A stretch of 64,000 nucleotides of DNA from Allodiplogaster sudhausi (lineage: Eukaryota > Nematoda > Chromadorea > Rhabditida > Diplogasteridae), in contig CALZFC010000010.1 in assembly GCA_945643635.1 (NCBI GenBank), positions 1 to 64,000 on the forward strand, written 5' to 3'. The stretch's first letter is position 1; the number at the start of each line of letters is the position of its first letter. The notes below the pieces were generated by a model. The model did no database searches, was not told where the DNA came from, and worked only from the letters and a program-made list of their open reading frames with translations. Below are positions 11,431 to 22,830 of the stretch, one piece after another. Position numbers and translations under genes: made by a program.

Positions 11431-11440
11431 TCCCCCTTTG
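11431..11440 (-). promoter_or_regulatory. Polypurine tract
   Basis: AAAGGGGGA directly abuts the 3' LTR on the coding strand, the expected position for plus-strand DNA priming. Confidence 0.75.
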
Positions 11441-12084
11441 TACACTAGAGCGGTCCCTCGCTCTTGATAAACAGATTTAAACAAACAAAATCCTTTGTTA
11501 GTTGTGCTGAGTACATAAATAAATGGAAAAACAATACTAAGAAAAGATAAGTTCATTTACATGGAACAATAATCATAAGAAAAATAGAGAGAAAAAATCA
11601 TCTTGTCTTTGAATATCTATCGGTTGTTCTTATTACCAATTTTTTATGGCTAGGTGACATCGTGACGGAGAAGCACTTAGGAAGTAGAACGGGAACGATT
11701 GTGCGATGTGCGCGTAGCGCATATTGAAAGTGACGGTTGAAAATATATTCAGCTAAAGAGTTAGATTGCTAGAAACTTTCATTTTATAGCTGTTATGGGA
11801 CATTATAGAGAAAAAAAATATACATTACACATTAATAACTACATAATATATGAATTCAATAGTAATAAAAGTCGGCGTCTCTCTTCTTCTTCAGCTCGCG
11901 ATTCGATCTCGTTGAGTATCGCGGCGTCTCTCTGTTCTTGCTCCGCGTGGTCGTCTTCCTCGTCGTTGATCGTTGTCGTCGTTGTACTGCCGGTGGTGGT
12001 GGCGAATGGTGTCTGCTCTCGCCGATAGTACTTATGCACATTGTCCTTGTGCCATACTACGTGGCGGCCGTGTCGGACTTCCAC

Positions 12085-13080
12085 GGTTACTTTGCGGTTA
12101 CTTGGGCGAGTTTGCTGTGGCGTGGTGGGCCGCGCAGCAGTACCTCGTCGCCGCTTTGGACATTCCGGGGGCGGGAACGGTGGCAGCGGTTGCAGTAATC
12201 GGCCTGCACGTCGTGGGCGTCGTCGATCTTCTGCTTCACTGCTCGCCTGCAGTTTTCCTGCCGTGTCCTGATCTCGTCGGCGTATCTTCCAACCGTCTTC
12301 ATCTCCTTGACCGTTGGCGTTTGGAGTTGCCTGTCTTCTGGCAGCCTTGGCTCTCGCCCATAGAGCACGGAGAAGGGCGACCTCCTGGTTGCCTCATTCG
12401 GTAGTGAGTTGAGTGTGAAGACAGCGTCGGCTATTATCAGATCGCAGTTGGTCTGCTTCTCGTTGACGCTCGGCACCATCGCCTCTTGCAGAGAGCGGAT
12501 CATTCTCTACGCCTGGCCGTTCGCCCGATGGCGGTACGGCGTAGAGGTGGAGTGCTCGACACCGAGGGCCTCGAGAGTTTCATCGAATTCTTTCGACAAG
12601 AGGTTGGAGCCTCTATCGGTGACCAGAGCGATGGGAGTGTCATGCACATAGCACACTCTTTTGAGGAACACGTCCAGGATCGATCTTGTCGTCTGGTCTG
12701 GGATCGCTTCGAGAAGGCATCGACAAAGACCGCGATGTACTGCAGTCCTCTGTCCGTTTGGGGTAGGGGCCCGGCGATGTCGAGGTGGATGCGTTCCATT
12801 GGCGCATCCGGTGCCTCCACAGTGCCGAGTGGCTCCATAGTATGGTGTTGCGGGAGACACTTGAGTTTCTTTTCCTGATAGTTTCCAGGGTTCTTCTAGC
12901 GCCGGCGCGGGCGCATCTTATTTCGTAGAAGTTAGCGATGATGTCGTTCACGACTCCGCTTTCCCCTGGAAGCAGGATGATTGGCATTTCTTGTTCGGGG
13001 TCGTACTCGTAGAGGATGTGGTTCTCGAGGAGATATCTGCCGTTCGGGTTGTCGACGGTGTTTTCGGAGAGTATATCCAT
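12085..13080 (-). pseudogene. Integrase region (frame-broken)
   Basis: Three overlapping minus-strand reading frames together cover an integrase. The 12640-13080 part holds the N-terminal zinc-binding region. The 12500-12860 part holds the catalytic core, with the first Asp in HLDIAGPLPQT, a VFVDAFSK segment and the second Asp in LVTDRGSN. The 12087-12503 part holds the core end (FSVLYGREPRLP) and a C-terminal strand region (SGDEVLLRGPPR). At least two frame changes separate them. The role of the family is strand transfer of the cDNA into host DNA. As read here the enzyme is interrupted. Confidence 0.85.
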
Positions 13081-13370
13081 GGAGTCTGTTGCTGAGCCTC
13101 GCGGATTGCTCGGATCGAGATGGCGTTGATCTGGAGTGCATCGTCGAGTAGCTTTTCCTCGTCGGACGCCTTCTTGCTCTCCTTATTATCCGCTTGGCCG
13201 CGCTCCCTTGGCTCGGCGATCTCGTCTACCAGATATCTGGAGAGGGCATCGGGACGGAGTTCATCCGCCCTTCTCGGTATTCGATTGTGATGTCTTCTCC
13301 CTGTATCCTCATTTGGTACTTCAGGAGTCGACCGTCGAGGTCTTTTCTCTTCATCAGGGAGACGAGTGGT

Positions 13371-14290
13371 TTATGATCCGTGATGACTCAGGTTGGCGTT
13401 CCGTAGATGTATTGTTTGAATGCCTCCAGAGCTCAGACGATAGCCAGTGCTTCCGTCTCTAATGCGGCATACCGTCGTTCGGCGTCTCTGAGCTTGCGGC
13501 TGGCGTATCGGATGGAGGAGCCCGTCCTGTTCTTGTAAGAGGACTGCTGCGATCGCGATGCCGCTGGCATCTGTTTCAACCCTGAATGGTGTTACTCTGA
13601 GCGGGTTTGCAAGGATCGGCCCTGTCGTGAGCAGTGTTTTCATTCTGTCGAACGCCGCTTGTTGTTCGCCGTCCCATTTGAAAGGGACGTTGCCGGTGAG
13701 TGCGGTGAGAGGGGCTACTATCTCGGCGTATTTCGGGATGAATCGCCGGAAGTAATTCACCATCCCAAGGAATACCTGGACTCCTTTCTTGGTGATTGGT
13801 GCCGGGTAACTCTTCACCGCCTCGACCTTCCCGCTGTTCGGCTGTATTCCGTGTTCGTTGACAACGAAGCCGAGGTATTGGACTGATGGGGAGGCGAAAT
13901 GACACTTCCGCGGGCTGAGCTTCAGTCCGAACCGCTTGATGGATTCTAGTGTACGGTTTAGCTTCTCCAGATGCTCCTTGAAGGTGGACGATGCGATCAG
14001 AATGTCGTCCAAGTAAACGGAGATATTGTTTCCGGTATCCTTCCTCACCAGCTGCATTGCTCTTTGGAACGTTGCTGGTGCGCCGCAGAGTCCCATAGGT
14101 AACCTATTGAACTCGTATATGCCCGTTGGTGTTCGGAAGGCGGTGAGGTAGCGATCCTCTGGTCTGAGCTCGATTTGGAAGAAGCCCGATACGAGATCTA
14201 GGGTGGTGAAGAATCTCGCTCCGCCCATCTCCATCAAGAGCTCGTCCGCTGTGGGGAGGGCGATCGGCTCGGGTTCGGTTATGGCGTTGA
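13371..14290 (-). pseudogene. Reverse transcriptase / RNase H region (frame-broken)
   Basis: The frame 14237-13371 contains RT motifs in order: TLDLVSGFFQIEL, GLCGAPATFQRAM and the catalytic YLDDILIA near 14015-14004. RNase H follows with the first catalytic Asp in VETDASGIAIAAVLLQ. The N-terminal RT part (LPLGKQ-type region through APVLTRKKD) lies in a different frame upstream, and the change occurs near 14290. A second change near 13490 removes the end of RNase H from frame. The domain content is unambiguous, but the copy as read cannot make one continuous pol. Confidence 0.88.
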
Positions 14291-15480
14291 GTGAATCGGA
14301 AGGTCGAGTCCTTCTTCCTTGTCAGAACTGGGGCTGACAGCACGTTCGAAATGCTCTCGCTGATGACCCCTTGTCTCAGCAGGGTTTCCACTTGTTTCTC
14401 GATCTCCTGCTGCTTCCCGAGGGGGATGTGGCGGATCCTGGGCGTTGGCAGTTTTTCGTTCCTTTTTAGTCGGATTTGGTGTTGAACTGGTCCTGTGTAG
14501 TGTCCAAGGTTCTCGTCCAGTTGGAAAGCTTCACGGTGTTTTTCCAATAGTTCACGTAGTTGTTGTTGTTCCTGGACGTTGAGATGCTCGGAGTCTATGG
14601 ACACGAGGTCTGCAAAGTTGTCCTTATCCATCGGGAGAATCAGCGGGAGGCGGCTTTCCCAATCTGCCTCTGGGGGAATGTACTCTACGGCTGAGGATTC
14701 AATCTCCGTTGCCGTGGCTACCTGGGCACCTTGTTTGATCGTGATTGGGCTGCTGCTTGTGTTGTGTACCATGACGCTGGTCAGCTCTCTCGGTGTCTGA
14801 CAGAGAAAGGGCTCGAAGCTGAGGTGTGTGTTTGGTTCGTTGTTGCATCTGATATTATAGATCGCTGGCCCGTCTTCTCTGTTCTTGTTTTCCGGAAGTG
14901 CGATGTACACGGCTTTTGCAGCGGGTGGCGCTATGCTGCAGGCCTGTAATGTTGTCAGGGCGCAAACGTAGCTTGTTTTCTCTTTGTAGACTTCGGACGC
15001 TGATGAGAGAAGAGGTATGGTGGAGCCTCCGATGACTGCTTCTTTCTCCTTGAACATTGTGAAGATGTGCTTCTTTGCCAGTCCGTCGATAACGTCGTAT
15101 CCGATGAGGGCTGTCGCTGGGCATTGACTGTCCGGCGAAATGAGGATGCGGTGGTCGATGATGTTGTCTCCGATCCGTAGTTGAACAACGCATTCTCCGA
15201 TGAACTGTATGGTCGAATTATTGGCTGTCTGAGCTGATGTTCCGGTCTGGCGCGGGTTCAGTCCTGCCTTCCTGGCGAAAGACTCCTTGACGTAGGAAAC
15301 GTACGCGCCAGTGTCTAGAAGTGCGACCGTGGCTCGGTCGGATATCGTGACGGGGATATATGGTAGTCCCTTCGCCACGTGTGAAGTCACGTTGTTGACC
15401 TGGAGAAACGTGAACACAGTTTCTTCTGCCCGTGGGACAGGTCGTCCAGTGTAGCTTGGGTAGCGAGAGCGTCTTGGAGG
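14291..15480 (-). CDS. Aspartic protease and N-terminal RT segment
   Basis: Within the minus-strand frame 16194-14104, the retropepsin active site VALLDTGAYVSYV is centred near 15315, with a second flap and ALIGYDVIDGL segment downstream. This is normal for Ty3/gypsy proteases. The frame is uninterrupted from the env-like transmembrane segment into the protease, so the protease is fused behind the envelope-like cytoplasmic tail. A proline/arginine-rich linker (APPPPRRSRYPSYTG) separates the two. N-terminal RT sequence follows until the frame break near 14290. Confidence 0.85.
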
Positions 15481-18000
15481 GGGTGGAGCTGAGCGCAGTG
15501 GTCTTCTTATTTCCAGTAGCTCCACATCCTCCGTGTCCTCGGTGAGTGGTGTTCGTACGAAGTTTATCTGCAGCTTCGGTGCGCTCTGGAAGAGCTCCAT
15601 GATTCGTGCGAACACGGTGATCTTTATAACAACTGCGGCGATGATGACGAGAATTATCAGAGCGGCTGGAAGGCTGAGTTTTATCAGTAGTGACACGATG
15701 TGATCTGACGCCGTGGCCCAGAATCCTTGGATCTTGTCGAGGATACCTGGGATGTCGATGTTGAATCGTGGCAGTGGCGATCCTGTGAGCTCCGTGAATT
15801 CGGATCCGCTAATGCCTCCGATCAATCGTGCGCTCTGTGTTCTCATTGACAGAAGGAACGAGCCATAGGTTATTGCCAGCTGTAGAGGAAACGATGAACC
15901 CTTGGCTTTTCCGAAGATATGTCCGCTTGTGATGTCGATGTCCGAGAGCGTAATCTTGCTGCTCTGGTGGAAGCCTTGGAGAGTCGTCACGTTGATTGGA
16001 TCGTTTGATGGACCTCTCACGTAAGTGTCGTTCAAGAAGACGACGTCCTCCGTGACCTTGTCGCAGGAGATAGACGGTGATGTCTGGATGACATCGCGCG
16101 TTCCTGGGATTGCGAAGTAAAGCTCGTCGTCCTTCGTCTTGATCTGTGTTAGTGCCGTGCATGTCCCGTTCGCCATGTTTGTTTGGCTCACCATCTGGGC
16201 ATATACTGTTCAGCACTTTGAGATCATCAGGACGTCCTCTCCTACGAATCTCGCGATGATGTCCCGGCGATTCATGAGTGATCGAACCGCGACCGTTGGG
16301 TCGATCCATGCGATTGCTCGGAATGTCCGGACCGCGAGATTCTCGCTCGTGCAGATTGACGCTGCGAGCTGATGGAAACTTCTCACAAGGTCTTGCTGAA
16401 TTCTATGCGCGGCGAAGTTGATCTTCTGATTTACGCCGGCATGGGTGTAGTTCCTCCGTAGATCTTCTTGGTGGTCGTATTTTCTATGGATGAAATGCAC
16501 CTTGGCCGCTTCTATCTCCTCCGCAGCAGGATTTGGAGTCGCAAGCGGGTGTGGAGTGCCGAGTGCGTTGAACGGTGGAGTTGGGACCGGTTGGAATTCA
16601 TCTCTCGGCAGTACTCTTGCGTTCTCCGACCTCGTCGTCCTTGGTGTATTGTACTCACCAGTCCTCTGTTGCGTGGTTGCGACTAGTGGTAATGCGATAG
16701 CCGGTTGCCAGAGTTTTCTTGCGGCATGAGTCGTCGCGTCTGTCGTCGAGGAGGTCGTAGGAGTTGTAGTCGTCACGCTCGTCGTCTTACGGCTTGTTGT
16801 TGTCGTTTGCGCAGTCGTCGTCGTCGGTGTTACTTTTGCCTGGGGACTTGCGGAAGTAGTCCTGGTATGCTGACTTATCGGAGGGTGTGTCTCTCCTGGT
16901 GGGAGTCTCCTCCATGCTTTTACCGTTGTCATCGTTGTTGTGGGGCTGGCTTCGGTTGTCGTTGTCTCCTGAGAGTGTGTTTGCACTCGACTGACGTGTG
17001 GGGGCCGTTGTTGTTCTTGGCACTGTCGTGCTCGCCTGTGATGCTGTGGTCGTAGGCCTGGTTGCAGGTGACGTTGTCTCTTGACCAATGAATCCTTGGA
17101 CGACTGTTCTCTCCAATTTTCTTCTTAAAAGAGCTCGAGCACTGTCGTCACGACGGATGCGTCGGTGTTTGTACCGTGCTTGTGCATCGCGACCTTGCAT
17201 GATCTCGGTGATGTTGGCGTCGGGGTGAAGATCGGGGAATGTTGCGATCACGCCGGTGGTTGTCGCGTGGGGTAGGTGTTCAAAGCAATCGCGTCCGATT
17301 ACGTTGGTGCTATCCAGCGACAGAGAGATATGCGCGGAGTCGATCAGGATGCGGTTGAGTGCTCTTGTTGACAAAAGCGGGATGTATTTGCACGGCTCGG
17401 ACTTCAACTCGTCGGGCATGCAGATTACGATAAAGTTGTCGCCTTTGCAGAATCCGTCTTTCGCCTCACAATAATTCGTGTGGATCATGAGTGGCGTCAG
17501 GATCTGCTCATCCTGGATGATGGTTATTGGCCCTTCTTCCATGTAGAAGACTTCTTCCCTCTTGCAGTTTGTTCCCCAGAATTTATTTGATGGGGCACTG
17601 GGTTTGTCCGTTCCTGCAAGAGTTCTCGTCAGTCTTCTGATTGGTTTGTGTTCCCTCTCGAACGTCCTTCGTGCGTTCATGCACTCAGAGTACGTTGCTG
17701 TCCTCTCGTTGGTCTTGTTGGATGTTATAGAGTACAGGAAAAAGGTGGATTCCGTGCATACTTCGTACTCCCGAATCGTGCAGAGTGTTGCTTTGGCGTC
17801 GTCTAGAGTGCGGTTCAGGGTGTAGAGCTTTACCGTCGTATCCATGACGCGGTCGCTCACTGTGTCTTCGCATGGCTGCTCTGAAGCCATTCTGACCAGG
17901 AGTCCACCCGTTGCGGATGCGCAGTCATAGTATTCCTTGGTGGCCGAGGCGGACATGACGAGTGTGAGGATCGCGGCAACAATTGTGAGGAAGTGGACTG
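15481..18000 (-). pseudogene. Envelope-like glycoprotein between gag and protease (frame-broken)
   Basis: Immediately after the Arg/Gly-rich end of gag, in the same frame, comes a hydrophobic signal sequence (HFLTIVAAILTLVMSASA, about 17998-17940). A cysteine-rich ectodomain with several N-glycosylation sites follows, then a basic, furin-like RRIRR site near 17160 and a long Thr/Ser/Pro-rich mucin-like stretch. The rest of the ectodomain lies in other frames (about 17088-16210, then 16194 onward). A transmembrane helix of some 25 aliphatic residues at about 15699-15600 is followed by a cytoplasmic tail. Two frame changes (about 17.0-16.8 kb and near 16.2 kb) break it. The architecture fits a retroviral-type envelope protein. 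I cannot place it in a known fusogen class. Confidence 0.75.
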
Positions 18001-19013
18001 ACCGTGGGCCTCCTCCGTGGTTTCCGCGTCCTCTGCCGCGTCGGTCGTCATTGTAAGACCGAGGCCGCGAGCGCGACCGTGCCTGCTGGTGGCCACGGTA
18101 TGCTTGTTCGGGTCGGCCTGGTGGTCCGCCTCCGTACCTGGGCTGTCTTCCACGATTTGGGAACACATTTTCGGGTATTCCGCGATAAGCGAATGAGTTC
18201 CTTCTGACGTCGCCATATTGTCCTGCGTGTGGCGCGTAGGTGTTCTGTTCGTAGGTTGGAAGCCGTCCAGGCTGGCGCATGTAGTTGTTCTGTTCATAGT
18301 TCGGGTATCGTCGTTGCTCGTATCTTGTGAAGTTCACTTCTTGCTCGTCGTGATGTGTCTCGCCTGCTTGCATTTGCAGAGAGTTGATCCGTGCGATGAC
18401 ATCATCATCGAGTTCGCACATCGCCTCCTCGAAGCAAGCGGCCATGATGGCTTCCGTGAACGTATCCGGGTTCTTCCGTAGAACGCCCTTTTTTAAAATT
18501 ATTCCGAAGACCGTTCACGAAGTGTGTCTTCTTGAGGTCGTCGTGAGCGCCTGCCCTTTGAGATGGGTAGGCGTCCTCAACTAGACGGCTTACTGCATTG
18601 GCATAGTCGTTGACCGAGATGCTCCCCTGTCTGATGTTCGATAGCTTTGACCGGGGGACTGTCGTGAACTCAGGGCCCTGGAGTTCTTCGATAAGCGCCT
18701 CGACAATGGCGACGAAGTTTCTGCCTCGCAGCACTTGGTCATCTAGACCGTTGTATACTCGCCGGATGTTGCTTGGAAGAAGTGTCGGAAAGATCCGGAT
18801 GGATTCTTGCTCAGTAGTCTCATTTATGCTCGCGTAGTCGTTGAATCTCGCGAAGAAGTGAGTCAGAGACTCGTTCGCCGGGTCGAATCTCGGCGGCGGC
18901 GATCGGAGTGATCTCAGGATTGCTTGTTGATTCTCTTGAAAGACGGCAGCGAGGGCTCCTCGGCGCGCGTTAGCCATGAGTTTCGAATTGGAGTGTTCGT
19001 TCGGTAGATTCAA
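18001..19013 (-). pseudogene. Gag (capsid and Arg/Gly-rich nucleocapsid), one frame break
   Basis: The first frame (19013 down to about 18485; a second possible Met is at 18977) resembles the retrotransposon gag capsid domain, with a helical segment containing DPANESLTHFFARFNDYA. The second frame continues to about 18000 with a Tyr/Asn/Gln-rich stretch and an RGRGRGNHGGG tail. There is no CCHC zinc knuckle, so RNA binding probably relies on the RGG-like tail. The change of frame lies in a homopolymer run (TTTTTTAAAA near 18490), where an indel or sequencing error is plausible. Gag runs in frame straight into the env-like signal peptide. Confidence 0.8.
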
Positions 19014-20668
19014 ATCTGGATTTCACGCGTATATAGTGAAACATCGCGTAAAGTAGGAGTAGGACTATCGGCGCGGATGAACGCGTCGACAAAGAGTCTC
19101 TCTACTCTGGCCATTTGCAGGGCACGAGCGTGTATATGACGCTGTGTGTGAGTGAACGCTGTGAGTGCGTTACTCCCCGGAGCACACGGTTATCTATGGG
19201 GAAAGGTCTGCTATCGTGTCTATACATATATAAGTAACAATCGATTTATGGCATCATATCATTATATCGCTATGAGATTATAGACTCTAGCGAGAGTGGT
19301 CTTCCTATTGTATAGAGAACGGCTAACAATTCTTTTATTTACCAATATGTATGCGTGTATACTAGTGTGAGCCTCTATCTTTCTATCTATCTGTCTATCA
19401 ATGGAAGTGCATGCATCTCTATTCTACACTTCCTCTCCGCTGAGCTGTCACTTTCACTTCTCTATTTTCTTCAGTGCGCTCGCGTTCGCGCCTGCTACTT
19501 CTTCTCCCTTGAAAACTTGTGCTATGATTGCTTAGAGGGAGGGATGAGAGAGTGTGTGAGTTACGCTGTTGCCCTTTTGCGCGCTGGCACGAAACTCGTT
19601 CGTCATGCGGCCGCACTATCGCTGTCTATTATCACAGAGAGGGGAACACTGCGGGCGCACTATCAAGTTTTTAAACAAAGCGACGGCACCGCTGTTCATA
19701 TGGCTTGCGCGGGCCTAACGAGTTTTAATGGAAATGTCTGGCCTGTCCGCCAAGTGCGTGGTTGAGAGGAAGGAGAGAAATGGAGAGAATACGTACAGAC
19801 AGTTGACGCAGCCCATAAAATCGTAATGTACTATTTTAAGATAATGTACGAAAATGAATCAAGAAAGGAAGGAAAGGAAAAAAATACGATGATAAAAAAT
19901 AGATTTGTTGGGTTGAAAAATTCCGTGCGCTCCGGGAGTGTTGGAGGCGGTTGGACCCGGGGGAGTGATTTGGTGATTTGGATTGGTGGGGGGGGGGGGG
20001 AGGGGGGGGGGTTTGGGTGGGTTGGAATTGATATGTCATATAATGTTATGAATATGTTACAATTTCTATTCCATAATAATTGAAGTATTAATTATGAGCA
20101 CAGAGAATCCTAATAGAGAAAGTGATGGCTATTGCTTGCTGCGCCTAGGCGAGGAACTCTTATCTCATTACAAATGCGGCGTCCTGGCCTCTCCACTCTT
20201 CGCCTTGGCAAAACAGAGAAAGATAGGAGAACGTGCGCACGTTCTTTTTTACTATATATGCTCTAATCGCACTAGAGTAGAGGGAGAGGCCAGTTTTAAA
20301 TGCGAGCTCGCTGAGCATGCCGATCCTACGTGATCGCTGCCCCTTTTTATTCATTCTTAATTCCCCTACTTCGGTTGCCCGCGCGCGTCTCCAAAAAGCC
20401 GCGACTACAAGAATATGTATGTATTCTACTTCGGGGTGGCGCGCCGGTTCCTCGCGAACCAAAGAAAAATTTCGCCGCTTTTTGGCGTGGAACTAAACTA
20501 GTCTACGTGCGGATTAAAATAATAACTACTGGTTTTAACGGACCTAAATACAGCAGAACAATTGGGACGACTGACACCTGACGCGTCGGTGGTGTAGTCG
20601 GCCTGCTCTCATCTCGTCTGGGGATTCTCGTGAGGTTGAGAAGGAAGAACATCTCCCCGGGACCTCCA
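19014..20668 (-). other. Long 5' leader of the LTR element
   Basis: 1.65 kb between the 5' LTR and gag without a convincing gene. It holds a run of G interrupted by single A and T at 19987-20013 (plus strand), which could form a G-quadruplex, and short-repeat low-complexity DNA near 19370-19400. A primer binding site abuts the LTR. Confidence 0.6.
20650..20668 (-). promoter_or_regulatory. Putative primer binding site
   Basis: On the coding strand TGGAGGTCCCGGGGAG begins directly after the 5' LTR. The TGG start pairs with a tRNA CCA end. I could not match it to a particular tRNA. Confidence 0.65.
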
Positions 20669-20914
20669 TGTCGCGTGGGGTAGGTAGCATGTGGGAGAAT
20701 TGGGACTTGGGTGTATATCCTTTATCTTATCTAACACTAGGCATACTTGATACATACGTGGACAAGGAGAGAGGGGAAGGACAGGGCCGGGGCAGCCGCC
20801 ATGCTGGGCCTACCCAACACTGAACGTCTTGCTGGCGGTGGCGGCACCGCCCCGAGGGGGCGGGTCCGCCCTCGCCAGCCGGTTTGACGTTCTTCTCTAT
20901 CCCCGGCCGTGACA
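20669..20914 (-). repeat. 5' LTR (246 bp)
   Basis: Appears identical to 11185-11430. It supplies the promoter for minus-strand transcription of the element. Confidence 0.95.
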
Positions 20915-22403
20915 TAATTAAATATTTCTAAAATAAATTTATTCATAAAATAAATCCTTCTACTTTGATAAATACGGCGAGTGTCGGGTGCAGTGGGCCG
21001 TCCGCCTGAATGACTTTCCTACATCGTCAACCTGCGGGTTCCAAATATGAGGTACACATTCGATCTGGCTCACCGAGAGGTGTGGCCTAAATCTAAATTA
21101 TGGAACGGCTCTGCTACGGCGGAGCCAACAATTATACAAGAAATGAGAATTTATCTCGTGTTTAAATATTTCTAAAATAAATTTATTCATAAAATAAATC
21201 CTTCTACTTTTATAAATACGGCGAGTGTCGGGTGCAGTGGGCCGTCCGCCTGAATGACTTTCCTACATCGTCAGCCTGTGGGTTCCACATTTGAGGTACA
21301 CATTCGATCTGGCTCACCGAGAGGTGTGGCCTAAATCTATATTTTGGAAAGGCTCTGCTTTGGCGGAGCCAACAATTATAAAAGAAATGAGAATTTATCT
21401 CGCGTGATAATTAAATATTTCTAAAATAAATTTATTCATAAAATAAATCCTTCTACTTTTATAAATACGGCGAGTGTCGGGTGCAGTGGGCCGTCCGCCT
21501 GAATGACTTTCCTACATCGTCAACCTGCGGGTTCCAAATTTGAGGTACACATTCGATCTGGCTCACCGAGAGGTGTGGTATAAATCTAAATTTTGGAAAG
21601 GCTCTGCTGCGGCGGAGCCGACAATTATACAAGAAATGAGAATTTATCTCTGTGTCTGAATTAAATATTTCTAAAATTAATCCTTCTACATTGATAAATA
21701 CGGCGAGTGTCTGGTGCAGTGGGCCGTTTGCCTGAATGACTTTCCTACATCGTCAACCCACGGGTTCCAAATTTGAGGTACACATTCGATCTGGCTCACC
21801 GAGAGGTGTGGCCTAAATCTAAATTTTGGAAAGGCTTTACTGCGGCGGAGCCGACAATTACACAAGAAATGAGAATTTATCTCGTGTCTGAATTAAATAT
21901 TTCTAAAATAAATTTATTCATAAAATAAATCCTTCTACTTTGATAAATACGGCGAGTGTCGGGTGCAGTGGGCCGTCCGCCTGAATGACTTTCCTACATC
22001 GTCAACCTGCGGGTTCCAAATTTGAGGTACACATTCGATCTGGCTCACCGAGAGGTGTGGCCTAAATCTAAATTTTGGAAAGGCTCTGCTACGGCGGAGC
22101 CAACAATTATACAAGAAATGAGAATTTATCTAGTGTTTAAATATTTCTAAAATAAATCCTTCTACATTGATAAATACGGCGAGGGTCGGGTGCAGTGGGC
22201 CGTCCGCCTGAATGACTTTCCTACATCGTCAACCTGCGGGTTTCAAATTTGAGGTACTCATTCGATCTGAGAGGTGTGGCCTAAATCTAAATTTTGGAAA
22301 GGCTCTGCTACGGCGGAGCCAACAATTATACAAGAAATGAGAATTTATCTCGTGTGATAATTAAATATTTCTAAAATAAATTTATTCATAAAATAAATCC
22401 TTA
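20915..22403. repeat. Tandem ~240-bp unit array, left arm of the Maverick-derived block
   Basis: About six units in forward orientation. Each has ATACGGCGAGTGTCGGGTGC, GGGTTCCAAATTTGAGGTAC, the hairpin GGCTCTGCTACGGCGGAGCC, the hairpin GAGAATTTATCTC and an AT-rich end. Distinctive variants (TCTAGTGTTTAAAT, the GGCTTTACTGCGG variant) recur in mirrored order at 31666-32474, which shows that the array belongs to a long inverted repeat. Confidence 0.9.
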
Positions 22404-22830
22404 TGATGATAGTGCCCATGATCTTAACCAAGTGAAATTTTTCTAAGTCCAGAACTCCCGTTGAAATTTTCGATCGTTATTTTTCTAAGTCCAGAACTCC
22501 CTTTGAAATTTTCGACCGTTATTTTTCTAAGTCCAGAAGTCTCCGTTGAAATTATCACCCTGTGGAAATATCACAAGTCAAGGATCCTTACCGGATCCGA
22601 ACCTGGGTCGCTTGCGTCGTAAGTCCCTGCGTTACCGATCGGCCATTCGTCCATCATACCAACTTGCATACGAAGATGTAGACATTCTAGTGGAATGTGA
22701 TCATACATTAGAGATCACACATCACTCACAGGGGGGATATTGCCATGTCTGCTAGTTGAAACATCACAAGTCCAGAACACTGAGGGGAATCGAACCTGCG
22801 CCGCTTGCTTCGTATCTAGTGAAATTTTGT
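22404..22830 (-). repeat. Inverted-repeat block A, left copy (tRNA-like motifs)
   Basis: The reverse complement of 31230-31665, with small differences. It contains three to four copies of a 48-bp repeat (GTTCTGGACTTAGAAAAATA) and two tRNA-like segments with B-box motifs. It truncates the adjoining virion-type gene, whose last residues are coded by the repeat itself. Confidence 0.88.

Larger units (their letters stand above)
11185..20914 (-). mobile_element. Complete Ty3/gypsy-type LTR retroelement with internal env-like gene
   Basis: The element is 9.73 kb, coded on the minus strand. LTRs of 246 bp at 11185-11430 (3' LTR) and 20669-20914 (5' LTR) appear identical and begin TGTC and end GACA. 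The tetramer TAAT is duplicated on both sides (11181-11184 and 20915-20918). Removing the element restores the continuous host repeat unit (GTGATAATTAAAT), so this is a clean insertion into a repeat array. The order along the coding strand is 5' LTR, a leader of 1.6 kb, gag, env-like glycoprotein, aspartic protease, reverse transcriptase, RNase H, integrase, 3' LTR. RT before integrase places it in the Ty3/gypsy lineage. Several frame breaks are present, so this copy is not a single open polyprotein. Confidence 0.95.

Noticed and set aside
11243..11431. 62-residue ORF, repeated at 20727-20915
   Set aside because: It lies inside the LTR and occurs twice only because the LTR does. No domain.
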